From Patescibacteria group bacterium (GTDB lineage Bacteria > Patescibacteria > Microgenomatia > Daviesbacterales > UBA10151): 5,611 bases of DNA. Position numbers and translations under genes: made by a program. Of the stretch, positions 1 to 5,223 are shown piece after piece. Each line of letters opens with the position of its first letter. Within the stretch, counting starts at the first letter, position 1. The DNA is taken from contig JAMCTD010000015.1 in assembly GCA_023380995.1 (NCBI GenBank), positions 1 through 5,611 on the forward strand, in the 5' to 3' direction. The notes below the pieces were generated by a model. The model was not told the DNA's origin and made no database searches. It saw only the letters and a program-made list of their open reading frames with translations.

Positions 1-1173
1 TTTACGGCCCAATACTGTGTAGTTCTCTGAAGTAAACCTACCGAGACAGACAAAGGTGCCATCGCCCGTATTCGTTTTTGTCCAATCCAAATGACTCCCT
101 AAAAGCCTTTTACCTGTTGCGCCGTAGTAAAGAAGGATATCCCATAAAACTTCAACAACTTCCCGCCTTGATTCACCCGGTTCTATTAACCTTTCTTGAT
201 CATTCCAATTTTTACCTAAAGACCCCGGTACAACTTCTTTGGTTGGAAGAGCAAATTTTGCAGTTATGCCTTTTTGAGCAAAGGGTGCATCGTGATGCCA
301 GTCTGCAAAGGGAATATTGGGGTTATCACCATATATGGTATACAAATTTTGAAATGTAATTGGATATCTTACTCCACGTAGTGTCATAAATTCCGGTCTT
401 AAAACTACCATCCTGGCTTTACCTTTTTGTTCATCTTTTTTGGCAGCTTCTAACTGAGCCTGATTTAAATGAAATGGGATGATGGGAATCTCAAATCTAA
501 CATCTCCAATGCGACTAGCACGAAATTTATCTTCCAATTTATGAATAGCCTGCTCGCCTAAAAAATCCTCTCCAAAAAGTATTGCAGCTCTTTCAATTTC
601 TGCTTTACGAGCAGCTTCTGCTTGACGTAAAGCCTCTGCTGCACGAGCAGCTTCTTTACGAGCAGCTTCCTGACGTGCAGCCTCTTGACGGGCAACTTCC
701 TGACGGATATCTTCCTGACGTGCAGCCTCTTTACGATTAGCTGCCTCAATAGAAATAGAAATAAACCCAATTCCTGCTAGTACTGCTCCTGCTCCCACCA
801 AAAACCTTCTTCTACCTATCCCTTTTTGGGTAACTTGAGAATTTTGACTAGTTACAGGAAGGACTTCTCTTTTTAATACCTCTGCTGTTGCAGGATCTTT
901 TAAAACAGTAAAAAATCTATCAACTGATTCTTTTGGAATAAAGCCTTTTTCAAACATAGAAGATACTACTCTGCGGGCATCTTGAACTTGAGGAGCTTTT
1001 AATACTTTTTCTGCTTCTGTTTCCGCTTCTAATCTATCTAAGCCGGAAAGAAGTTCTCCTGCATCTGTACTGGAAAATGAGGTATGACGCATTAAAGCAT
1101 CAATTATTAAACGGGTATTTTGAATGCTTCCAGGCTGACCCGGGATATCATTTAGCTTTTCTTTATCTGACAT
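1..1173 (-). CDS. Coiled-coil membrane protein with internal twin-arginine-like segment, partial at C-terminus
   Basis: From the ATG at 1173 the minus strand is open for 391 codons to the window edge with no stop, so the C-terminus is missing. I do not recognise the family. Residues 1-115 are a charged, mostly helical, probably cytoplasmic domain. Residues 120-141 carry a twin-arginine-like motif (GRRRFLV) followed by a Gly/Ala-rich hydrophobic stretch, which could be a membrane anchor or an unusually internal Tat-type signal. Residues 147-191 are a coiled coil built from imperfect pentapeptides such as ARQEA. Residues 195-391 form a mixed domain with a DWHHDAPF stretch (291-298), a helix ending in LLYYGATGKRLL (347-358) and a DWT plus DGTFVCLGRF stretch (363-380). 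It follows the other Tat-type gene in the same direction after 189 bases and has its own possible -10 box. No Shine-Dalgarno is evident. Existence as a gene is strongly supported by the long open frame; function is unknown. Confidence 0.85.
   Translation of the reverse strand, partial: MSDKEKLNDIPGQPGSIQNTRLIIDALMRHTSFSSTDAGELLSGLDRLEAETEAEKVLKAPQVQDARRVVSSMFEKGFIPKESVDRFFTVLKDPATAEVLKREVLPVTSQNSQVTQKGIGRRRFLVGAGAVLAGIGFISISIEAANRKEAARQEDIRQEVARQEAARQEAARKEAARAAEALRQAEAARKAEIERAAILFGEDFLGEQAIHKLEDKFRASRIGDVRFEIPIIPFHLNQAQLEAAKKDEQKGKARMVVLRPEFMTLRGVRYPITFQNLYTIYGDNPNIPFADWHHDAPFAQKGITAKFALPTKEVVPGSLGKNWNDQERLIEPGESRREVVEVLWDILLYYGATGKRLLGSHLDWTKTNTGDGTFVCLGRFTSENYTVLGRK
601..735 (-). repeat. 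In-frame 15-bp repeat array encoding ARQEA-like pentapeptides
   Basis: This stretch encodes residues 147-191 of the leftward membrane protein as successive pentapeptides of the ARQEA, ARKEA and IRQEV type, a pattern expected to form a charged alpha-helix or coiled coil. At DNA level the 15-base units are still similar. A 21-base segment at 666-686 recurs exactly at 711-731, 45 bases away, which points to recent duplication or gene conversion between units. Because unit length is a multiple of three, changes in copy number would alter stalk length without breaking the frame. Confidence 0.7.
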
Positions 1174-1209
1174 AAGTTTAAATAACTAATTCCAGGCAGA
1201 TTTTACTAG

Positions 1210-1215
1210 ATTATA
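1210..1215 (-). promoter_or_regulatory. Possible -10 box (TATAAT) for the leftward coiled-coil membrane gene
   Basis: On the minus strand a perfect TATAAT lies 36 bases before the ATG at 1173 and would give a leader of about 30 bases. The best -35 candidate is TTCTTA (1236 to 1231) at a short 15-base spacing, so the match is mainly to the -10. A small dyad, CAGTG-GGT-CACTG (1248-1260), lies just upstream at about -51 and could be a regulator site. In an AT-rich gap a chance TATAAT is possible. Confidence 0.35.
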
Positions 1216-1362
1216 GGATAAAAAGCAAATTAAGAACTTAAGGATGGCAGTGGGTCACTGATTAATTGTGTAACAATAGGTTTATAATACTAATATTCGC
1301 ATTTTTGATTTTGCAATTTTTATTATCTTTATTTGGTATTACTGGTTTTAATTATTCCAACC

Positions 1363-2343
1363 TTAAGGCCCGGGAGCGACTATACCTTCTCCAGCTGCCC
1401 CACCAGCTTCTTCATCAGGAGGAAGTACAGTAAACTCTGCGTCTATTGTACCCGGTTCGTCCTGTTGACCGTCTTGTTGAACAGCTTCACCAGCAGGAGC
1501 AGGAGGTGTTCCACCCCCAGGAGCGACTCCGCCTCCTCCATCAGTACCACCGCCTCCACGAATATTTCTTATGAAACCAATAGCGCCTCTTCCCCATTTG
1601 ATAGGGCGCAACCATCTACCTAATAATCCTCCAGCAACAGCAGCACCTCCTATAGCTACCTTGTCAGGGACTTCTCCCACCACAGGTAACTCTACCTTAC
1701 CTTTCATAGCTGCTGCTTGAACTTTAGCTGTATCAATTTCTCTTTTGGAATCTTCTGCGGCTACTGCTTTTATTCGTTGAGCTTCTTCTCTATCTGCAGC
1801 ACTTTCCTGAAAGTTTTTTGCTCTTTGAGCAGCATCTGCTGCTTTTTGAGCTGCTTCTTCTGCTTCCTTGGCTTTTAATTTTGTTTCCACCCCTGAGTCA
1901 ATATACTTCTTTAATTGTTCGTCAGTAAAAACCTTCACAGTAGGGTCAGAACTCAAAGTCCTTCTAAAATCCTCAAACTGCTTTTGATTGTCCGCCAGTC
2001 TGCTTTGGGTATCCGTAAGTTGTTTTTGTAATGCTGCTATTTGTGGATCTCTGGAATCAGGAGTTGGTGTCTTTTGGGGATTTAATTCTGCTTGAATCTG
2101 AGCCCTAAGACCTTCTAATCTCTCTCTTTTAGGTTTATCTCTCTGCATTTGTGCTAATTCTTCTCTTGCTTTTTCTATCTCAACATCAAGAGGGTTAGGA
2201 GTAGGTGTAGGTGTTTCTGCAGAAACAGGCTTTAAACCCATACCAGCAGCCGCTATTATGGAAGAAGCTGCTGTTAATCCAGTTTCTTTTAAAAACTTTC
2301 TTCTCGGAATTCCTCTTTCAGATATATTGTTACGCTCAGCCAT
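1363..2343 (-). CDS. Predicted Tat-exported coiled-coil protein with Gly/Pro-rich tail
   Basis: The 326-residue product begins with a canonical twin-arginine signal: PRRKFLK at residues 13-19, a hydrophobic Ala-rich core (22-36) and a plausible signal-peptidase site after VSA (40-42). A Thr/Pro linker follows, then charged helices (52-90, 100-130) and a long Ala/Glu/Lys/Arg-rich stretch (150-215), all likely coiled coil. Residues 228-242 are Gly/Ala-rich and hydrophobic, followed by a basic patch (WLRPIKWGR), so this may be a second membrane or membrane-associated segment. The tail (262-326) is low-complexity Gly/Pro changing to acidic. No enzymatic domain is visible. The composition recalls TolA-like spacers, but I claim no homology. 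It starts 49 bases from the divergent pilin gene, has no Shine-Dalgarno, and ends in TAA. Export by Tat is inferred from the motif; a role beside the secretion genes is only suggested by position. Confidence 0.9.
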   Translation of the reverse strand: MAERNNISERGIPRRKFLKETGLTAASSIIAAAGMGLKPVSAETPTPTPNPLDVEIEKAREELAQMQRDKPKRERLEGLRAQIQAELNPQKTPTPDSRDPQIAALQKQLTDTQSRLADNQKQFEDFRRTLSSDPTVKVFTDEQLKKYIDSGVETKLKAKEAEEAAQKAADAAQRAKNFQESAADREEAQRIKAVAAEDSKREIDTAKVQAAAMKGKVELPVVGEVPDKVAIGGAAVAGGLLGRWLRPIKWGRGAIGFIRNIRGGGGTDGGGGVAPGGGTPPAPAGEAVQQDGQQDEPGTIDAEFTVLPPDEEAGGAAGEGIVAPGP

Positions 2344-2362
2344 AGTTTAGATTAACTATAAA

Positions 2363-2371
2363 ATTATACCA
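2363..2371 (-). promoter_or_regulatory. Extended -10 promoter for the leftward Tat-signal gene
   Basis: Read leftward, the sequence is TGG-TATAAT, a perfect -10 hexamer with the TGn extension, 19 bases before the ATG at 2343. The predicted start leaves a leader of only about 13 bases. The -35 position at 17-base spacing (AAAACA) is weak, as is common for extended -10 promoters. It overlaps the region driving the divergent pilin gene, so the two may share regulation. Confidence 0.5.
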
Positions 2372-2392
2372 TTAATATGCTAATATGTTTTA
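2371..2392 (+). promoter_or_regulatory. Extended -10-like element placing the start at the first pilin ATG
   Basis: Rightward, TGC-TAATAT (2378-2386) resembles an extended -10 and is followed by six bases and then the ATG at 2393, so transcription could begin at or next to the start codon (leaderless mRNA). It contains a direct repeat TAATATG-C-TAATATG (2373-2387). The preceding ATTAAT and the GCTAAT core recur at the same distance before the third pilin gene. No Shine-Dalgarno is present. The hexamer matches the sigma-70 consensus at four of six positions and there is no convincing -35. Confidence 0.4.
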
Positions 2393-2971
2393 ATGATCAA
2401 AAGAATAATTATCTTAGTAATAATAGTAGCCTTTTTTGGTAGTATTGATGCTTTTGCTAAAGAAGTCAGGCCTGGAGACCCATGTACCCCAGGAGATACT
2501 TGCTGTAACAAGACAAGCGGAGCGTGTATTGATGATGGGTTATTTGCTTGTCAATTTATTCAGAATGATAACGTGGGTAAACCTACTTATCAGTGCAAAG
2601 AATCTCAATTTGGTAAAAGTTTTGGCAAAATTCAAGCTCCTGCTCCCTTAGCAGGCTTTTTGCAAAAGGACCCAACAGGGGCTGGTGCTATCAGTAATTT
2701 TTTGTCTAATGCAATAATTTTAATTTACTCGCTGGCGGCAATAGTGTTGATTTTTATGCTTCTTTGGGGAGCATTTGAGTGGTTAACTTCAGGAGGAGAT
2801 AAGGAGAAGATATCTTCTGCCCAAAAAAGGATTATCAATGCCATTATCGGCATACTCTTATTTGCTATTGCTTTTGCCATCATCGCAGTTTTGGGACAAT
2901 TTACCGGCTTTAAATTCTTTGAAGGTCAAAATGCCGCTCAACGCACTTTATCCGCTCCAAAAATGAAATAA
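2393..2971 (+). CDS. T4SS pilin-like protein with cysteine-rich ectodomain (VirB2/TrbC-like)
   Basis: The 192-residue product has a Sec signal peptide (1-22, likely cleavage after AFA), then an extracytoplasmic segment with six cysteines (31, 37, 38, 45, 53, 68), enough for three disulfides. Two hydrophobic helices (about 104-127 and 147-168) follow, joined by a positively charged loop with the motif WGAFEWLTSGGDKEK (125-139). This helix-loop-helix, with the loop facing the cytoplasm, is typical of VirB2/TrbC-type pilins and of the T4SS-pilin family widespread in CPR genomes; the assignment is from memory of that motif. GQFTGFKFF follows the second helix. The ATG at 2393 is the only reasonable start, since an in-frame TAA lies at 2381. 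It is the first of three pilin-like genes and the largest, mainly because of the Cys-rich insertion. It ends in TAA. Confidence 0.88.
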   Translation: MIKRIIILVIIVAFFGSIDAFAKEVRPGDPCTPGDTCCNKTSGACIDDGLFACQFIQNDNVGKPTYQCKESQFGKSFGKIQAPAPLAGFLQKDPTGAGAISNFLSNAIILIYSLAAIVLIFMLLWGAFEWLTSGGDKEKISSAQKRIINAIIGILLFAIAFAIIAVLGQFTGFKFFEGQNAAQRTLSAPKMK

Positions 2972-2979
2972 TATTTCAC

Positions 2980-3067
2980 ACACTTGACCCATTCGACTGG
3001 TTCGACTACGCTCACCACAAGTTCGCTCAGGGTCAACCCCGAATGCAATTGAGGGGTTGACAAGTGT
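2980..3067 (+). repeat. Nested inverted repeats / REP-like palindromic element between pilin genes
   Basis: The gap between the first two pilin genes holds several complementary arms. TTGACCC (2984-2990) pairs with GGGTCAA (3030-3036). GTCAACCCC (3032-3040) pairs perfectly over nine bases with GGGGTTGAC (3053-3061). ACACTTG (2980-2986) pairs with CAAGTGT (3061-3067). Because arms overlap, these hairpins exclude one another. Inside, TTCGACT occurs twice (2992 and 3001) and CGCTCA twice (3009 and 3024). The interior resembles short palindromic repeats I recall from many environmental bacterial genomes, so it may be a dispersed REP/MITE-like element. No T-run follows any stem, so it is not a standard terminator. 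Confidence 0.6.
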
Positions 3068-3086
3068 TTAACGATATGGATATAGT
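3057..3086 (+). promoter_or_regulatory. Sigma-70-type promoter for the second pilin gene
   Basis: A perfect -35 TTGACA (3057-3062) is separated by 18 bases from TATAGT (3081-3086), five of six matches to the -10 consensus. The predicted start near 3093 leaves a leader of about six bases before the ATG at 3099, too short for a Shine-Dalgarno, and none is seen. The -35 box lies within the right arm of the nine-base inverted repeat, so that dyad could act as an operator. This implies that the second pilin can be expressed independently of the first. Confidence 0.65.
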
Positions 3087-3098
3087 TAAATTACAAAC

Positions 3099-3506
3099 AT
3101 GAAAAAATTAATATCCTTAGGATTCTTAGGTTCCGCGATAACCTCCTTTTTCGCACCTGTACAGGTATTAGCAGTAGATGCATCTCCAACAAACATAATT
3201 ATTGCGACACCTTCACAAGGGTTCACCACACTAGGTAATGCTATTGGTAACATTATTACTGTAGCTTTTGCAATAGCTGTCATATTAGTATTGGTAATGT
3301 TAATATGGGGAGCATTTGAATGGATTAGTTCAGGCGGAGATAAGGAATCTGTTGCCAAAGCCCGAGGCAGAATCATTAATGCTCTAATCGGATTAGCTGT
3401 TTTGGCAGTAGCGTTTGCTTTAGCAAAATTTGCGGGACAATTCACTAACATAAATATTTTTAATCTAGCCGTACCTACTCCTAACACCGCCGCAACAGGG
3501 ATATAA
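3099..3506 (+). CDS. T4SS pilin-like protein (VirB2/TrbC-like), second copy
   Basis: The 135-residue product has a Sec signal peptide (1-25, likely cleavage after VLA), a short exported N-terminus, and two transmembrane helices (about 50-71 and 93-112). They are joined by a cytoplasmic-type loop WGAFEWISSGGDKES (70-84) and followed by GQFTNINIF. The loop is nearly the same as in the preceding gene (GAFEW, SGGDKE, RIINA shared), while signal, N-terminus and tail differ and the cysteines are absent, so this is an old paralogue, not a recent duplicate. The length suits a mature two-helix pilin subunit of roughly 110 residues. It has its own consensus-like promoter and ends in TAA. A pilus or channel subunit is the best call; which of the three paralogues forms the main filament cannot be told from sequence. 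Confidence 0.9.
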   Translation: MKKLISLGFLGSAITSFFAPVQVLAVDASPTNIIIATPSQGFTTLGNAIGNIITVAFAIAVILVLVMLIWGAFEWISSGGDKESVAKARGRIINALIGLAVLAVAFALAKFAGQFTNINIFNLAVPTPNTAATGI

Positions 3507-3529
3507 CTCAACTACCCTTATTTCTATAA

Positions 3530-3564
3530 TTGATCTTCAAAGATATTAATGCTAATCTGGAAAT
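3530..3564 (+). promoter_or_regulatory. Promoter with extended -10-like element before the third pilin gene
   Basis: TTGATC (3530-3535) is spaced 17 bases from TGC-TAATCT (3550-3558), which is followed by six bases and then the ATG at 3565. The ATTAAT and GCTAAT parts and the six-base distance match the element before the first pilin gene. An alternative is the perfect TATAAT at 3525-3530, which has no good -35 and would give a leader of about 28 bases. GGA at 3559-3561 is too close to the ATG to be a normal Shine-Dalgarno. The -10 is weak (three of six), so the call rests on the shared arrangement. Confidence 0.4.
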
Positions 3565-3855
3565 ATGGGACCTCCGCCTGCGGGCTTAAATGAAATCGAA
3601 CAGGTTGTTGGTAATATTATTTCTGTTATTGTAGGCCTTGGATTTATCGCATTGCTGGTGATGCTAGTTTGGGCAGGATTCAAATTCCTTACTTCCGGTG
3701 GCGAACCCAAAGCTCTCCAAGCTGCCCGCCAAACATTCACTTGGGCGCTCCTAGGCATTGTTTTTATGGCTGTTGCCTGGCTGATTTTACAGCTAATTGC
3801 CGGATTTACAGGAATAGACGTGACAAAATTTAATATAAAAACCCTGAATCCTTAA
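3565..3855 (+). CDS. Short T4SS pilin-like two-helix protein without signal peptide
   Basis: This 96-residue protein consists almost only of the helix-loop-helix core: helix one about 14-37, loop AGFKFLTSGGEPKALQAAR (37-55), helix two about 58-80, then GFTGIDVTKF (80-89). The loop keeps the TSGG signature but replaces GAFEW with AGFKF and D with E, so it is the most divergent of the three. There is no signal peptide. An in-frame TAA at 3553 rules out an upstream start, and the acidic N-terminus with a basic loop predicts an N-out, loop-in hairpin, the same topology as the mature forms of its paralogues. The following VirB6-like gene starts 42 bases later in the same direction, suggesting co-transcription. 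It could be a minor pilin, a membrane adaptor, or a pilin using signal-independent insertion. It ends in TAA. Confidence 0.87.
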   Translation: MGPPPAGLNEIEQVVGNIISVIVGLGFIALLVMLVWAGFKFLTSGGEPKALQAARQTFTWALLGIVFMAVAWLILQLIAGFTGIDVTKFNIKTLNP

Positions 3856-3859
3856 GGAT
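3848..3859. repeat. 12-bp perfect palindrome over the stop codon of the third pilin gene
   Basis: ATCCTTAAGGAT is perfectly self-complementary and includes the TAA stop. It has no loop and no T-run, so it is not a terminator. Its CCTTAAGG core also covers the stop codon of the leftward Tat-signal gene at 1361-1368, which may be coincidence. Confidence 0.3.
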
Positions 3860-3897
3860 AGTTGCAAAATAAGGTTGATTTGTTTTACTGTTAGAGT

Positions 3898-5223
3898 ATG
3901 ACTGTCCGAAAATTAGTTATTAGTTTTTCGTTATTAGTTATTAGTTTATTCGTGATCCCTCTTTCCGCTCTGGCTATATCATCAAACGGGCCTGTTGCGA
4001 GTCCTTCTGCTGCTACGAACTACGAACTACGAACTACGAGTTCTCAATTACCGGCTACCGTTTCCCCAACCTCTCCCCTTTATACGGATCTTTTGGTAAA
4101 TAATATATTCCATACTTTTTCCTGTTTGGCTGTTGGGCAATCTGTAATTGGACAACCTTGTTTAACTTATCAAGTTACCAAAAATGCCCAAGGGATGATA
4201 CAAGGTGTACCGGTTTTATCCCAAGTTAACCTATCAGGAGGTACTCTAGGGGCTGTAACAGGAGTAATCGGGGCGTTGTATCAAAATCCACCTGTCAGAA
4301 CTGCTGATTATCTAGCATCTATGGGAAAGGATTTAGGACTTGTTAAAGAAGCTCATGCCCAGGTAGTTGGATCCGGACAAGACGTATTGCATCCCATACT
4401 TAGTCTCTGGCAAGCATCAAGAAATATAGCTTATGTTTTAATGATTATCATATTCCTCATCATAGGTCTGATGGTAATGTTTCGGAATAGAATTAATCCC
4501 CAAACAGTTATCACTGCTCAGGCAGCATTACCTGGTCTGGTTGTTGGTCTAATCATGATTACTTTTTCCTATTTTTTCGCAGGATTGGTTGCTGATACAG
4601 CATTTATAGGAACTAACATCGTTGGTTATTATTTCTCAACTGCCCACAATCCACCGCTCAACCCACCGCAAAATCTGTTAGAGGATATAAAAAATAAAAA
4701 TGTTTTAAGTATTTTTTCACCTCTAACCCGAGTAATGCGTGTACCGGATGTAATTAGTGCTATAAATTCAGTCTGGGACGATCTTGCAGATCCAACTATT
4801 GGTCCTCTTGATATTCTTAATACTGACCCACAAAGAGTTTTAAGATCGCTCACCACCCTTATAGCTACTCAATTTGCCCTTCCTTTTGGAGGTTTGTTTG
4901 GGGGAATAGGACAAATAGTAATAGGCGCAATATCAGTAGCAGTCACCCAAGCGTTTCCCGTACAGATAGCAGGATTCGCTTTGGCATTTGTCGCAATGGC
5001 GGCTTTGATTTATGCAATGTTCAAACTCCTGCTCCGTTTAATTAATAGTTATTTGACTATTGTTTTCTTAACTATTACTGCTCCATTTCAACTGCTGGCA
5101 GCAGCATTACCGGGCAGACAAAGATTAGCTACCGGTTGGATTCTCAATATGTTAGCAAACGTACTGGCCTTTCCGGCAGTTTTGGCTGTGCTTTATTTTG
5201 TAGCGTTTATTGTGGGCAGTTGA
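3898..5223 (+). CDS. VirB6/TrbL-like polytopic membrane protein of a T4SS, up to an in-frame TGA
   Basis: The 441 codons encode a Sec signal peptide (1-26, cleavage after ALA), a long exported region (27-165) with Cys76 and Cys88 possibly forming a disulfide, and then several membrane helices (about 174-196, 208-232, 338-352, 356-378, 384-404, 414-440). The stretch NSYLTIVFLTITAPFQLLAA (383-402), followed by LPGRQ, is characteristic, as I recall, of the VirB6/TrbL-like proteins that accompany CPR pilin genes. VirB6-type proteins form the inner-membrane platform through which substrate passes to the pilus. The ATG at 3898 is fixed by a TAG just upstream (3892-3894) and by the signal peptide. 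The gene follows the three pilins. Two oddities are a four-copy heptanucleotide repeat early in the gene (4013-4040) and termination at a TGA after which the same frame continues for the rest of the window. The other four complete genes here end in TAA. The product as it stands probably lacks its C-terminal part. Confidence 0.85.
   Translation: MTVRKLVISFSLLVISLFVIPLSALAISSNGPVASPSAATNYELRTTSSQLPATVSPTSPLYTDLLVNNIFHTFSCLAVGQSVIGQPCLTYQVTKNAQGMIQGVPVLSQVNLSGGTLGAVTGVIGALYQNPPVRTADYLASMGKDLGLVKEAHAQVVGSGQDVLHPILSLWQASRNIAYVLMIIIFLIIGLMVMFRNRINPQTVITAQAALPGLVVGLIMITFSYFFAGLVADTAFIGTNIVGYYFSTAHNPPLNPPQNLLEDIKNKNVLSIFSPLTRVMRVPDVISAINSVWDDLADPTIGPLDILNTDPQRVLRSLTTLIATQFALPFGGLFGGIGQIVIGAISVAVTQAFPVQIAGFALAFVAMAALIYAMFKLLLRLINSYLTIVFLTITAPFQLLAAALPGRQRLATGWILNMLANVLAFPAVLAVLYFVAFIVGS
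3913..3947 (+). repeat. Direct repeat of 14 bp within the signal-peptide coding region
   Basis: TTAGTTATTAGTTT occurs at 3913-3926 and again at 3934-3947, a spacing of 21 bases or seven codons, giving the duplicated LVIS motif in the signal peptide (residues 6-9 and 13-16). An exchange between copies would remove or add seven residues of the hydrophobic core without shifting the frame. Confidence 0.6.
4013..4040 (+). repeat. Heptanucleotide tandem repeat (CTACGAA, four copies) inside the VirB6-like gene
   Basis: Three perfect copies of CTACGAA are followed by CTACGAG, covering 28 bases and encoding residues 39-48, just after the signal peptide. Seven is not a multiple of three, so gain or loss of one copy would shift the frame between the signal peptide and the membrane domain. 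The present copy number keeps both in frame. Tandem repeats of this kind in other bacteria act as contingency loci; here that role is inferred. Confidence 0.75.

Noticed and set aside
78..359. Rightward 93-codon open frame opposite the leftward membrane gene
   Set aside because: It lies antisense within a 391-codon open frame of good coding character, and its product shows no domain or signal. It is a shadow.
558..770. Leftward 70-codon frame giving a Val/Leu/Lys/Arg repeat protein
   Set aside because: It is an out-of-frame reading of the ARQEA-encoding repeats of the real gene on the same strand; repeat DNA keeps several frames open.
1281..1290. Rightward TATAAT in the gap between the two leftward genes
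   Set aside because: No -35 at a proper distance and no rightward gene or structured RNA follows; likely chance in AT-rich DNA.
1174..1362. Small RNA or terminator in the gap between the two leftward genes
   Set aside because: Apart from the -10 candidate and the CAGTG-GGT-CACTG dyad I see no stable stem with T-run and no tRNA-like fold.
1333..1623. Rightward 96-codon frame over the end of the Tat-signal gene
   Set aside because: It is antisense to the Gly/Pro-rich tail, Ser/Thr-rich by base composition, and without support.
2980..3067. CRISPR array or Rho-independent terminator
   Set aside because: There are no regularly spaced direct repeats with spacers, and none of the stems is followed by a T-run.
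3086..3511. Leftward 141-codon frame opposite the second pilin gene
   Set aside because: The plus-strand product has a signal peptide, two helices and a family motif; the antisense frame has none of these.
5221..5223. Genome-wide UGA-to-glycine code (translation table 25)
   Set aside because: No other in-frame TGA occurs in about 1,600 codons of the window despite many glycines, so a special event at one site is more likely. A genome-wide count could reopen this.
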